Source: Siphonodentalium dalli (taxonomy: Eukaryota; Mollusca; Scaphopoda; Gadilida; Siphonodentaliidae). From it: DNA of 64,000 bases. Position 1 is the first letter of the stretch, and the number at the start of each line of letters is the position of its first letter. Both the position numbers and the translations under genes were made by a program. The notes under the pieces were generated by a model, which made no database searches, was not told the origin of the DNA, and worked only from the letters and a program-made list of their open reading frames with translations. This document shows positions 1 to 12,239 of the stretch, in pieces. Where the stretch lies: positions 264,648,077 through 264,712,076 of the forward strand of contig CP136061.1 of assembly GCA_032622095.1 (NCBI GenBank). Direction: 5' to 3'.

Positions 1-314
1 AGGCATTAGCCAACTGGTTAACAAGGCATCAAAATCGGAAAGATTGTAAACATATTTGCAAATTATGGAACGAATATAGACACTTAATCAGATTCAACAT
101 CGTTTTCCTGCTTTCGTTCTGATTTCGTGACGTCATGGTAAAATATGTAGCGTGACGCGTCAAAAAATCATGGCGATTCAGACAAAGTGTTGTGCGTCAA
201 CTCTGTGCAAATATAGCATATCTGTCGAATTCTTCCAAGTTATATATTTTTGGAAATGGAAGGGTATTCCCTATATAAAGATGTTCCTACTTACATTATA
301 TCTCTCCAAGTATT

Positions 315-1657
315 GCTTGCTTGCTTGGTGTGGATTTCCCTCCTTTAAGTGAGGAGCACCCCATTATATTGGGTATATAAAATAATGGAAGTAAAAATAA
401 GTCAAATAAAACCAGGTAAAACTACAGTAATGATAAAATAGTTAGTAAAATTGTGGTACTAGTGAGTTAAAAGATTTGTGTGTGCGTAAGTTGCACTTAA
501 AAACTTTTAAGTTGAGCTTTCATATGTACATATGTACATGTATATTTTTGTTTTGTTTTTAAGATTGGTATAGTTAAAATTGTCGTTTTGACAAGAATAT
601 TTACAGGTAGTTGTTTTGCCTGTACAGCTCGGCTAGTTTGTCATTTTATATGGGCTTGTCTGCTTCTGTTTTCAAAGTGTTTACTCTATGCACATGGATT
701 GAGTATAAGAAATTTCTTGCCAGTTTTTCAGTTTGTTCTTTTTCTATATCGGTAAGGTTCCAGGTTTCTAGTTTTGTGCAGTCTAAGGTTAATTGAGTTA
801 AGAGTTCTGGTTGATCAATAATGTATTTGTCAGTGGTAGTTTTTGAGAGACATAATTTGAGTTTTTGTATGTAACGATGTCGTTGGTTACTAGTGTTCGT
901 ACATTGTGAAATGAAGTGTGTTCTGTCCTCATCAGCTAGTTTGCATAGTGGACATATGGCAGAGGTCAAGTTTTGTCTGAATCTTTTTCTATTTATTTGT
1001 AGTAAATAAGTGTCTGTCATCAACCATGTTTTTATAATAGCCTTTTTTGTGGCAGCGGGTGAGTATTTTGATGAATCCCATACAAGATGACATTTGCTGC
1101 TGGAATTTTTTTGCAGTTTGATCATTGCTAATGTTGTTTTACTGGAGAACTCTCTGTCATTAATATCATGCCAATATTGGTATATAGCTTTTTTACATAT
1201 TGTTTTCCATTTGTTGGCATCTTCCTTACTGTGGATGGTGTTTATGATATGCAGTGGGTCAGGAAGGGTATATTTGGAAAGTATGTCTCTGACATGTATA
1301 AACCAGCTATGGCTGTTGTCATTTTTCATGATAAGTTGTTTTATTGCAAGATCTCGCTCTGCAGAGTTGTGTGTTTTGGCTATATTAATATAGAATGTTG
1401 TAATTTTGAGATCTATAGTGCCTTGGATGGGAATAGCTCCAATAAGTGCATTTGTAGCAGCATTTGCTGTGCGTGTTGATAAACTCTGCAATTGTCTCAT
1501 GGTTTTTCGTTGGAAACGTTCGAGTTCATCTATGTCTTTTTTTTTCATATGTAGTATTTCTATACCATGCAGCATTCTAGGAATGACAAAAGTGTTCCAC
1601 ATTTGGTATGCTATTACTGGTGATATACCGTTTGTTCCATGTAGCCCTGTATTGACA
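315..1657 (-). mobile_element. 5'-truncated LINE inserted in the left inverted arm
   Basis: The arm homologous to about 8590-8650 is interrupted between roughly 315 and 1657. The insert carries the C-terminal part of a non-LTR retrotransposon ORF on the minus strand. Its 3' end abuts a short tandem tail of GCTT units (315-327 on the plus strand), as is common for LINEs of several clades. Endonuclease and most of the reverse transcriptase are missing, which fits 5' truncation during target-primed reverse transcription. The exact clade cannot be assigned by eye. Confidence 0.8.
646..1653 (-). pseudogene. Non-LTR retrotransposon ORF2, C-terminal fragment
   Basis: An open frame of 352 codons covers this region. 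The first 17 or so residues come from flanking arm sequence; similarity to LINE proteins begins near residue 18. The segment around residues 30-95 (YQMWNTFVIPRMLHGIEIL, then ERFQRKTMRQLQ) matches the region just after the reverse transcriptase palm in LINE ORF2 proteins. Residues 251-268 form a CPLC-x8-H-x4-C zinc-knuckle-like motif (C251, C254, H263, C268), typical of LINE C-termini. No YADD motif is present, so the fragment cannot encode an active enzyme. There is no internal stop, which suggests a fairly recent insertion. It is a retrotransposon remnant, not a host gene. Confidence 0.85.
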
Positions 1658-2123
1658 TAAAATAGACAAAAACTTAACCCTCCCCCAATTTCACAAATAA
1701 CCACATATATGTGTCCATGCAGTTTGTGTCCAACAAATAAATTGACAATGCACAGTTTACCTTGTCATATGGTGTAGAATCGTACGGGGACACTGATAAT
1801 GTAAAACATCGTTTAAATCCTAGATTAAGAAGGTAATAAAATCCAAGATGGCGTCCAAGATGGCCGCCAATTTTTATATTGACACGCTATACACCAGATG
1901 TATGCTAACCGGACTAGATCATCGCGAGTGCTTTATATAATATGGCATTGTCTTGGATGGAGTCTGTATCTTAATACGTATAATGCAACTGACAACGTAA
2001 AACTGATGATGGAGACCAAAATGGCCGCCTAAATAAACAGAACTGTTCCGATAAAACGACCAACTTCTGAGTTGCAATAAAATCACATGGTATGACTGTT
2101 GTAGCTTATTTGTTCATATAAGA

Positions 2124-2269
2124 AATAAACGGCGGTTTCAATGTGGTCATGGGATTTTGACCGCGAGAAAAAATCAGCAAACTGCATGAACCCCGAAGGG
2201 GTTCATGCGGAGTTTGCTGATTTTTTATCGCGGTCAAAACCCATGACCACGTTGAATCCGCCGTTTATT
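2124..2269. repeat. 146-bp near-perfect foldback hairpin
   Basis: The sequence reads AATAAACGGCGG inward from the left and the same inward from the right on the other strand, with only a few mismatches over about 70-bp arms. The centre is a short perfect palindrome, CCCCGAAGGGG (2191-2201), inside a longer stem that includes ATCAGCAAACT. It lies at the start of the 2.3-kb insert in the left arm of the 1-8738 complex. A MITE-like foldback is the simplest reading; a regulatory stem for the insert is an alternative. Confidence 0.85.
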
Positions 2270-2412
2270 ATTTATATTTATATACTTAAATTCATTATGA
2301 ACTAGGATTGTCTGTCTTTCCCACTATTTATTCATCTATTTAAATGAACGCATGGAGTTCAGTTCAGAAAGTGCGAATCCTCGTTTTTTTGGAAACCAAA
2401 CATTTTGAGAAT

Positions 2413-2429
2413 CCGTTCTTGAAGAACGG
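2413..2429. repeat. Short perfect palindrome
   Basis: CCGTTCTTGAAGAACGG is a 17-bp perfect inverted repeat with G at its centre, followed by a run of A. The GAAnnTTC half-site spacing resembles a heat-shock-element arrangement, but a function is not established. Confidence 0.4.
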
Positions 2430-3889
2430 AAAAAAAAACGCAATTTCACAGTTTAGTATACACATATGACAAACTGTATTGTTTAGCTAGTAACTAATGT
2501 AGACGTGTTGATTTCAAGAATGATAACTGAAACTAACAATTAAGTTTCGGCTGTGAATAAGAAATCGACAACAGGCCGTTCTACCATAATGATATATTTG
2601 TGAGGTTCGGGGGATATTTGTAGCTGTAATGAAAATGATAAAACGTTATTAATTAGCGGGATTTTTGAACATCAACGCTCAGTAACACAGAGCAACAACA
2701 CTGATTATAGACCGAAACAAATTTCTTGTGAGTGAGTAGATGGGCGCGAAGCGCCCGGGATGGTCGAAAAGATCGAGTGATCTTCTCCTTCACCCCACGG
2801 TTTGTTGTTGTTGGAGATATGGCACACAGAAAATAGTCATGTCTGAACACGGCAAAAGCGGACACAATTGAATTAATGTTATCTCTTTGAATGAATTGAT
2901 GGATGGATTGTTTGGGGAAGAGCCCACGAGCTTTAATATGGGGTGTGAGGGGTGTCCCGGTGGGTCCCTTTAATATATGGTTGAGCTGAGCGTGTCATAT
3001 GGTGCGCTGAAAAAGGAGCGGGGCCCGTGTTATTAATTTAAAATAGTGTTAGTTTGTTAGTTATTTAAAAAACAACCGCAAGGCAGAGCGTGTGATTCAA
3101 TGTGATTCAATGCGCCATCATACTGCGATTCTGCTATTGCCAAATGCGCAGAGACAGTATGTTTTGGATATTTCGTTGTTTCTGTATGGACCGCCCTACA
3201 TCTTGTAGCACGGGCGTAAGTGAAGACGCTGACAATTTTTTTGTGCAGAGTTATTTGGGTTTTGATAAATGAGGTAAATCTGATGATAATGTACAAGGTA
3301 GACTTTTATTGTTGACGATATATGTGAATTGTTTTATACAGAGATATATATGATTACATTCAATAGATTTTTTGGTTATATATTTTTTTGGTTAATTTCT
3401 TTATTTTGTTAAAATTATGTATACATTTAGTACATGTCAGTGTGTTCTTGAGCCGTGAGCCGTCCTGCTCCCGAAGAAATGTCAGAGCGGCAAGCGGGAC
3501 GAGCATATTTTGGTATATGCCGTTCCTAACTCGTTGAGAGCTATGACCACTTATGGGTCTGAAGTTCCTGCACCCCACCCCAGGCAAGTGCTGGTCGGTT
3601 TTTAAGCCGGGTCCCGCTTGGTTGGTGTTGTGGGTGAGTGGAATGTGTATGACATGAGCGCTAGCTTCTGAAAGTGAATTGTATTGTTATATCAATGAAG
3701 GGTGTGCCTTATGAGATTAAGTGATGGGCCATGCAGTTTGAGCTGGCGCTGGCGTTGTTGACGGCATGTGAGATCTATTCTAAAGCGGGGATTTCGTGGT
3801 ATGCATGCTTTGTGGTGTGAGTGTGTTTGCGATCCGTCCGTTCTGAATAAAAGGGACCCTAAAGTGCTGGAGGTCATCCGCTTTTAGAC

Positions 3890-4300
3890 ATGTCTAACAC
3901 AGTGCGCGTTGCTATGTTTGGCGGTAGTCATGTTGCTCGTCTTTACGATTGGCTGAATGATGACGATTCTTGGTTTGATCTCCCGGACAAAGAGGTTCGC
4001 TTCTTTGCCCGTGGTGGCTTGAATTTAGCAAATTGTAATGAGCTGTTCTGGAACTGTATAGATTGGAACCCCCATGCTGTTTTTATTCAGTTTGGGGGGA
4101 ATGACATCGATTCGGTCGTGAACGAGGGTTGGCTAGCTCGCACTTTGTGCGAATTCATCAAGGAATTCCACGACCGTGGTATTGCAGTGTTCTTTGGTGA
4201 GATTCTGCCTCGTTCACGATTTAGATATGATTTACAAATTTCTTGCCAAATCCGGACGTACTATATACTCAAGCAGTCGGTAATGTCCGACAATTCCCGG
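3890..4300 (+). pseudogene. SGNH/GDSL-hydrolase-like ORF, C-terminally broken
   Basis: The 137-codon frame begins MSNTVRVAMFGGSHVARL. It shows SGNH block I as GGSH (nucleophile Ser about residue 13), a Gly block near RGGLN (about 44), and block III as FGGND (about residue 74). After residue 110 (RSRFRYD) the sequence stops resembling the family, and the DxxH catalytic block V is absent, so the domain is truncated. SGNH hydrolase domains of this style occur as accessory ORFs in DIRS/Ngaro-type and some CR1-type retrotransposons. The setting, a 2.3-kb insert in a repeat arm, fits a mobile-element origin. No reverse transcriptase or tyrosine recombinase accompanies it here. A host SGNH gene fragment is a less likely alternative. 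Confidence 0.6.
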
Positions 4301-4318
4301 TGATTTCCGGGACCAATG

Positions 4319-4381
4319 TGTTCATAAACCTATGAACGACATTGGAAGTGACGTCACGTTACGTTCATAGGTTTATGAACG
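4319..4381. repeat. Inverted repeat of GTTCATAAACCTATGAACG
   Basis: GTTCATAAACCTATGAACG (about 4320-4338) is repeated inverted as CGTTCATAGGTTTATGAAC (about 4361-4379), separated by about 22 bp containing TGACGTCACG. It sits near the right end of the 2.3-kb insert that holds the SGNH fragment and may be part of that insert's terminus. Each arm is itself nearly palindromic. Confidence 0.7.
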
Positions 4382-7300
4382 CATTGAATAAGGGGGCGTG
4401 TCTACCGTAACGCTATGGGGAAATCGGAAGAGATATCAGGTGTATGTAAATATACATATATGTCATTGTGTCCAACGTGATCCGTATCTGAAGAAACTAG
4501 GGGCATTAAGATAGTAACTGTTCTTTAATTTCTCGAAATAACGACATCATATAATGTCAAATTGCCTAAATAGGACCGAATGTCAACCTGACATCCAATC
4601 ATTTGGTGGTATATATGTCAATGTTCTGCTACACGTTGCTACAACTGCAAACATCCACATTAGTTTAGCAATAATGGAAGTCGCAATGCCAATTAAAACA
4701 TGCCTATGCACTAATAGTTGTGTATTCAATTATCAATAAATAAAGGAGTTGTTCCATGCAAGTAGCACATTAGACCCGCAATCGTAAATTGTCTGGAGAT
4801 AACGGACCTATCTCTATTCCCAATAATTGCGGATATGGTGTTTATACGAAAAAGTTGGCCAACTTTGTTCCCATTAAACCCGCTAATGTTGTCAAATGCT
4901 TACCATGGTAGTTGGTTTCTACGTCCAAAGAAGTGATGTTCGAATGTAATAACGGACAATAATCACCAGCAATTTAGACCGAACTAAAATTGTTTTCTCT
5001 ACATTTCCTCGGGATGCCACCACGCACGGAAATGGTTGTTTGCATAAGCAGCTCAAATTCGTATTTGTTTAGTACTTCTCAACTCTGAGGATTTAGATAA
5101 CAATGAACGGTTACATGTTCATTGCAAATACTCATTTTATGAACTATTCGCAGTTGCAACAGTTTAAATAAATTTCCCACCAACGTACTATATTCATGGG
5201 TGTCTCAGCAGTGGTTGACGAGTTAATTCACAGGTTTATGTCCTCACTTCCATCTCATTTTATTTCACACCGGCAGTTCAGGTTTCACGTTGCTGTCGCA
5301 ATATATTAATACATCTATTGAGCGTGTTGTTATGATGTTCATCCATTTCGTCAAGAGACGAAGAAATGATAAGTTTCTACCATATTTTATATTGGATAAG
5401 GCCTGTCCATTCGTAAACCATTTCGTTAGACATTTAACCACCGATAACATGATTTCATCATGCTGGTAATTATCGGCACTGAGTAACATACATCTAGCGG
5501 ATCTACACAGCCGGGTGACACGATTAAGTTGATATTCGGATGTTATATGAACATAATTTAATCACTAGCTGTCAACTCGGGGAACACTGTAAAACAGTTG
5601 GTTGGCACATGTGCGCGAGCAGCCGAGAAGTTGCGATTCATGCGCGGGCTGCAATTACACGCTTGTTAGTCCACTGTGACAGTATTGTTGGATTCAATTG
5701 ACCTGACCAATCATATGATGCAATCAAAATACTCTTCAGCTGGATACGTGATTGTTCCCAACACATAATTGTTTATCACAAATAATTCATAAATGGCATG
5801 GGAAAATATAATTGAAACAAACAAATTTTATTAATATTGGGACTAAATTCAAATTATAAGAAATATTTCTTTTTTCGATTTAATAAGGTGGTGAGTTAGA
5901 ATCGACAATTTTGAAGACAAATTAACTTTAATCGCATAACCTTAGTCGAGACTAGGTTGATTTATTAAATGTAACACTTAACTGGTTTTCAAATGGAAAA
6001 CATGTCTGCATTATTTGTGTGTAATTTTAAACGTGCCATATTTCAACTCATGAAGTATATCGATCTAAATTCCTACCAGGTGTACACATAAGAAAGTAGA
6101 GAGATTACTAATTTAATATGCTTGAAGCAAAGAGTGTTGCTACTTTCGAAGTTTCATATGTGTGGGATACTATGTGTAAGTTTACTGTATGCCTTGCCAC
6201 CTGTCGCCGAAGAATCTATATTATGAGCAAATAGGTCCAACAGCCATCAAATGTCCGACTTCGATTGTCTATATATGTCACACATTTAATCCAACAACAA
6301 AAACTTGACAAGAACGTGTGTCATTGTCGAACATAGGACCGTCGCCACATGCAACGATGGAACCTGGTTTGATTGTATGGTGCTCACAATGTAAACATAC
6401 TCAAAATATACCGACCCATTACGGCTTCAAATTCCTCAATATTAAGCTAAACATAAGGATTCAAAATCAATTGTTTTCTGGGACGTCTACTACCACACCT
6501 ATGTACATTATCTGATATTTGTGATAATCGCATGCTTGCATATATGCTTTCGGCCAGATACATATAAATGTTTTACGCATACCGTAAAATGTATCCTGGG
6601 GACAATTAACAGAATCATGAATATTTGACATATATCAGATAAGTAGGTTGTTCCATTGCAGAAAATTGGCGATCGTGCAAAGGAGCTGCTACTTATTGTT
6701 TGTGTTAAAAGTACTCCACGGCTAGTATATTTCTTGAGAATGTCTAATACATACACATGTAGCGGATATACTCCAATTAGATCAGAAAACTAATTCCGCG
6801 GCTATGGCTGGTAACATGTGACCAACGAGTTGTCATCCCGTTGTTTGAAATGGATCAGCATCAGCGAAAGGGACAACTTTAGTATGACAAGCATCATTCT
6901 AATGCCCAAGCAACTGAGTATATGAACTTTTGAGCACATCTTCTAACTGTGTGGCTTTCTAATCCTTGTACTTTTCATCTTTGGATAATTGCCTACATTG
7001 CTCCATACTGATATATAAATTGGATGATATAGTTTTATCCCATTCGGGTACTGTACGTGATTATTATAGTTGTGTACGTGTGACGGACAGTCGTGCGATA
7101 ACCTACAGTGTGAGACCAACTTTCATGCAACCAAAATTCATGTGACTTAGTACAATCAATACCCAGGCCTCACACTTACCGTTGTCATTTAAAGCATTAG
7201 CATTTACAAATCAGGGTTCAGTTTTGATAACATTCTACCTGTTCCAACCAAACGCTGAAAGTTGGTTCTGTGCAACATTCTTGGGGTAAGCTCCAAGTAA

Positions 7301-8739
7301 CTTGATATTATTTAAAACGACCAATGTCTTGTATGAAGTTAAATACACATTGACGACTAATAGTATAATTATTGTCCTGCTAATGTACTATAGATCATGT
7401 ATGTCTGAGTAGTGGCTTATGACTTCGGCGAGTTATATATATGCCTTCGCTTCCATATTATTTTATATCTTCCCGGGTGTCCAGAATTCACGGTGCTATC
7501 ACAATATATCTAAACTCATTATATGCATTCAGTATTCAATAAAATAATTAATACACCTGCAACCGCGTATAGCAAGCGGCGTAGAAATAAGTACTGCTAA
7601 ACAAATACTCAAATGAACTGCTTAAGTAAATAAGCATAAATCCATGTCTGATGTGACCATAGCAGCTGCGAGAATATAAAGACACAGATACGTATTATGT
7701 CAGGTTTATTTGAGATTTGTTTCGGTTATTTCAATGGAACATCACTCGACTGAACGTGAAAACCAATGACCCCAGTATTGACAACATTGACGAGATATAT
7801 AAACTAAGTTGTCCATTCTTTGCATACCCGCACTTATCAGGATTCTAAATTGATTGTCATTGCTTGACTGTTTGTGTAAGCGCGTTTAATGAGTCATTAC
7901 CATGGACACCTACAGGTACATTGGTTATTGAAAATTGAATATGTATATTTAGTCGGCATTGTAGCTTTAATTCTTATTGTACTAATATAAAAGTCAGCAG
8001 TTTCATCACCAAGCAGAATGTTGACTTGTATACCACAAAATGGATGTCAGGTTGAAACACGGTCCCATTGTGGCAATTTGGCATTGCATGTCGATTTTGA
8101 GAAAAAAATGAGCATTTACTTTCTGAATGCCAACAGTTTTATCGGATTCGGATCACATTATCAACATACATATATGCACGAATAATCTAAAAAAAAAACT
8201 CATAACATGCAGATGACATATAACATTGCAACTCGGAAGCCGGTAATTTTATCGGAACATTTTTTAGTTTTATGGCGGCGATTTTGGCCTCCATCATCGG
8301 TTTTACGTAACCAGTTGACTTATACATAGATGTATTACAATAGAGCCTCTATGAAATAAAGATCAGCTACAATAAAGCATTTTCCAGTCCGGTGTGCACA
8401 TTCGTTGTGCACAGAGTGCCAATATAAAACTTGGCGGCCATCTTGGGTTTTATTACCTTCATGATCTAGGATTTGAACGGAATCTTACATTCTCCGTTTC
8501 CCCAAATGGTTCTACCCTGTATGACCCTACAAAATGTGCATCGTCGATGTTTTATTCGAAACAACCTGCATGGGTGCATCTAAGTGGATATTTGTGAAAT
8601 TGGGGTGAGGGTTAAGCTTTTGTCGATTAGTTTACCATTTGGAAATATATAATAGAGATAGGAACATCATTTTGTAGGAAATACCCTTCCACAATCTTTC
8701 CGATTTTGATGCCCTGTTAACCAGTTGGCTAATGCCTGT

Positions 8740-9500
8740 TAACCTCTGAAAATATGTCATTTTTTAGGTATTTTGTCACCTATCTTGGCTCGGCGCCCTC
8801 TGAATTAGAAAACTAGAGTAATTTTCCCATAAGAAAATGATGGTCGCATAAATTCCCCCGATTTGCGACGGTCACCCCCCCCAGCACAGCCTAGACTAAT
8901 TTACCACTATTTGATCGCCGTAATGGGACCGCATTGTACGACCAAGACATTGTTTGTGATCGCATGTATATCGATGTTTACGGGACGCGTAATCAACACT
9001 TGTTTTGCCGATATAGTGACCAGTGTATTCAATCTCGTACTTAGGGTAATGATGGTCGCGGTTAATCGGTTATGATTAGGTTAATGCCCGTGGTTAACCG
9101 GTTAGGAAAAAACCCCAACCGTCCCAGCACTATTGATTACTCTATTTAGTGCACTTCTGCATCAGTTTGGTTCTTGGTTCGCTGTATAGGATTAAAACAC
9201 CCTGAATTAATGCATGAAAGTCCCGATGTGGAGAAAGATCAACCATCAAAAATTCAGTCTAGATCAGAAAGTAATGTAACGTCAATGATGTCACGAGAAA
9301 TTACATAATTCGCTAGTGACATTAGTCACATTACCATTTTTAATTAATGCCATTTTCAATGGTATTCGTGCATAGGAGTGTATTAAAATTAGTTATTATT
9401 TCAATTAGTATGATATATTTCATCTTCAATTTCAGATAATAACCCTTTGCCTTGCACATCTACAAATACGACAGATAATGCTGACACGGAAGGTTACTCA
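8740..9500. other. Gene-free stretch
   Basis: No convincing ORF, RNA gene or long repeat was found. It begins just outside the right arm of the 1-8738 complex. A short partly palindromic stretch with GGTTAACC-like words lies at about 9058-9105. Confidence 0.5.
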
Positions 9501-9506
9501 TCGCAG

Positions 9507-9582
9507 TCGATAGTCCCCAGCATTACTGATGGTTCAGGTCGGAATCGATAGCCCCCAGCATTACTGATGGTTCAGGTCGGAG
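9507..9582. repeat. 38-bp tandem duplication
   Basis: Two adjacent copies of a 38-bp unit starting TCGATAG(T/C)CCCCAGCA, with one clear internal substitution plus one at the junction, lie immediately left of a foldback MITE. Confidence 0.85.
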
Positions 9583-9600
9583 ACAAACAACAGTCACACT

Positions 9601-9801
9601 ACAGCAATGCCCTAAATAATCGACTCCTTAACCACAGAGGAATTCGGGTAATTTTTCAGGATTTAGTTGGAAATATGGCTTGTTGCCATTCATCAGAGAG
9701 CTTTCCCATGAATGGCAACAAGCCTTATTTCCGACTAAATCCTGAAAAGTTATCCCTAACTCTGCTATGGTTAAGGAGTCGATTATTTATGGCATTACTG
9801 T
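9601..9801. mobile_element. Family A foldback MITE, copy 1
   Basis: Whole-length inverted repeat of about 200 bp. The termini read CAGCAATGCCC inward on the left and CAGTAATGCCA on the right strand, flanked by TA on each side. The arms contain AATCGACTCCTTAACCAC and TTTAGTTGGAAATA. The central stem includes GGCTTGTTGCCATTCAT. TA target sites and CAGT termini resemble Tc1/mariner-pogo-derived MITEs; that class is inference, since no transposase is present. Confidence 0.85.
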
Positions 9802-10430
9802 AATTCAAGGCTTGGAGGTGATCCACTGTAGTTTAAATTTTTTTTTTTATTTTGCAGTGTTGAAAATTTTGACACATATTTAGGTCACCTGGAGGTAAGA
9901 TTTCAGATTTTTTTGATAGATGACTATCTTGGCATATTCTTGGAAGTACCCACCCTTCTAATAACCTGGAATTTTAATGTTTCAAACAGGGACGTGGTAA
10001 CTTCAGTCAAAATTTTCAACAGTTGGAAATTTCATCTTCAGACGCAGCAATTGAGAGCAAAAAAATGGTAGAGTTAGCTGGAGGTAGGACCAAAACATTT
10101 TTGGATAAATTGTTCATTTAATCTGTAATTTTGAAAAAATAGTAAATTGAATCTATAGTGTTGATTATTTTTATTTATGAGATAGATATACTCTGTTGAG
10201 TAGAATATTCAGAGATTTGAGCATGAAAACAGTTTGTGAACGTGCTGGCAATAACGTATTTTACACACATTGTTTCAATTATAATCTGCTATATTCAAAA
10301 CTGTTCGCCCATCCCTGGTTGAAACGAAAACGAAAAGTTAGAAATTCTCAACCAATGATATCTATGTTAACCAATCAGAATGCTTGTGGGTACCCATGTA
10401 ATATCTATGTGTCTATTGTCTTATTTTCAT
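9802..10430. other. Gene-free stretch
   Basis: Low-complexity AT-rich DNA with a poly-T run near 9840. Open frames here lack recognisable domains. Confidence 0.5.
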
Positions 10431-10432
10431 GT

Positions 10433-10539
10433 GGGATTCATTGACGTTATGAATATTCTTCTTATTGTCAGTATAAATATTCAGTTGGGATTCATTGCAG
10501 TTATGAATTTTCTTCTTATTTTCAGTATAAATTTCATGT
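10433..10539. repeat. Tandem dimer of about 54 bp
   Basis: Two consecutive copies start GGGATTCATTG (10433 and 10487) and both contain TTCTTCTTATT and CAGTATAAAT. The copies differ by several substitutions, so the duplication is not recent. Confidence 0.8.
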
Positions 10540-10585
10540 GCTGTTATGAAGTTCTTTGTTCTTCCATAAGCTTCCATTATACTTG

Positions 10586-11324
10586 ATTTTCATGTGATAT
10601 ATTTATATTTCACAAATGTATTGGATAAATTATATATCATTGTAGATGTCAGAACAAATAAACACTGTGCAGTAGGGCCTAGATCTCTCGGCCCTCAACA
10701 GATTTGGATATCGGTTATAATGATGCTGTTTTCGGACCGAGTACCACCCCGTTTCTCTTCTATAACGTACTTTATTTCAAAAGACGTACTACATGTACAT
10801 GTGGAACCCGTGCATTCACTTAAACTCCGGATTGTGATTAATCATCTGACATATCCATGATTAATCTGTCTTCAAAACAATATAACATTTACCTCAATAG
10901 AAAAAGGTAAAGTGATAATAAGATTGTCAAATGTATTGTTTACATACATTTTCTGATGGCGCGACAAATCAAAATTCTCTGGAATACAAGGCTTTGTTTA
11001 CTTATATATCTCGTTGCTTTGACATTTAACGGACCTCTGATATATGCATGTTTGATATCATCATGGCTTGGAAAGGCTGTCCTCTATGTTCATATACACA
11101 AAATATCCATTTTACCTAATCTGAAGACATACAGACAAGATATCTCCCGCCCACGATTCTGGGCATAAAGTCTGTTATAGAAGAGTAACAGGATGGGACT
11201 CGGTCCAAAAACAGTATCAACCCAACCGAGAAGATTGTCATGTGATATATTTATTTTTCACAAACGTATTGGATAAATAATATGTTATTGTAGATGTCAG
11301 AACAAATGAACACTGTACAGTAGG
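10586..11324. mobile_element. Element with inverted arms inside long direct repeats
   Basis: A direct repeat of about 88 bp (10586-10676 and 11238-11324, both containing GATGTCAGAACAAAT) flanks an inverted pair (10711-10768 and 11171-11227, containing TTCGGACCGAGTACC and its diverged complement). The inner 400 bp holds no recognisable protein. The arrangement could be a foldback element between duplicated flanks, or two overlapping insertions. Confidence 0.65.
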
Positions 11325-11562
11325 ACCCTGAATATATATGATGTTTATTTATCGCCAGAAACAAAATTGACAGTATCTTGTGATAGTGAGGCATGCCTTC
11401 ACAATGGTATACAAATTCCCAATTTAGTAATCATGTTTTATGCATGAACTTAGAAAAGTTATATTACCATGCCGATCACACGTGAAAGAAGATATTTGTG
11501 TACATTTATGATGACACATGTTGGGGGAATTCCAGTTCAAACCAAGCATCACGATATAAGGA

Positions 11563-11713
11563 AATCGAGGTGCAGAAAATAAATAGATTTCATAAATCAA
11601 AATCTAATAGCTCTGAGTTATGAAGGGTAGGTTCCTTAACTCAAATAAAATATTTTTCACCCCCCCCCCCCCCCCCACAGCCGAAGAAATAAATTAAATC
11701 GGACAGGGCATCT
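11563..11713. mobile_element. Family F TTAA element, right-end fragment
   Basis: Similar to the right part of the family F copy at 38542-39011, including CTAATAGCTCTGAG, CCTTAACTCAAAT and the CATCT terminus followed by TTAA (11714-11717). It contains a 17-C homopolymer (11660-11676) where the other copies have a short C run. Confidence 0.7.
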
Positions 11714-11908
11714 TTAATTTGGAATTTTAGTGGGCCTTTAACTTAAAATGCAAGGATGCCAAACAAAATAAGCTGAGAGTGAACATGAAGCATGATTCTG
11801 AGTTTCATTCTCGTAAAAGCAGCTGATTTGCTGCAGAAATGCTGTATTTTGATTGTATGGATTTTAAGTCCTGGAATATCTTCTCGACAGTAGAATAAAT
11901 ATCAAGAT

Positions 11909-12123
11909 ACAGTAATGCCCAAGATAATCGACTCCTTAACCACATCAGAATTATGGGTAATTTTTCAGGATTTAGTTGGAAATATGGCTTGTTGCCATTC
12001 ATCGGAAAGCTCTCAGTGAGAGCTTTCCGATGAATGGCAACAAGCCATATTCCCGACTAAATCCTGAAAAGTTATCCATAATTCTGCTGTGGTTAAGTAG
12101 TCGATTATTTAGGGCAATACTGT
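11909..12123. mobile_element. Family A foldback MITE, copy 2
   Basis: Near-perfect foldback of about 215 bp with TACAGTAATGCCC at the left and the complementary terminus ending ACTGTA at the right. The central loop is GAAAGCTCTCAGTGAGAGCTTTC, itself almost palindromic. It matches copy 1 throughout. Confidence 0.9.
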
Positions 12124-12239
12124 AGGTTGTTATTTGATATCAAGTTTTGGCGCAATCTTTGTATTTTCAGGGCTCTACTGTACAAAGTAATGAAATCTGA
12201 TATAAGGGACCACTTAATCAGGTCTGAGAATATAGTGCC

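Larger units (their letters stand above)
1..8738. repeat. Nested, diverged inverted-repeat complex
   Basis: The first 46 bases reappear inverted at about 8691-8738 with one or two mismatches. Further inverted matches run inward in order: 255-300 with 8640-8690, 1665-1700 with 8585-8620, 1820-1880 with 8405-8475, 2040-2080 with 8220-8262, 4440-4660 with 8010-8160, 4860-4960 with 7735-7830, and 5000-5090 with 7580-7640. The left arm is longer because it carries a LINE (about 315-1657) and a 2.3-kb insert (about 2100-4440). The centre (about 5200-7700) contains further diverged direct copies, for example 5180-5310 and 7380-7510. The left end may lie outside the window. No transposase ORF is recognisable, so the class is unknown. 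Confidence 0.75.
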
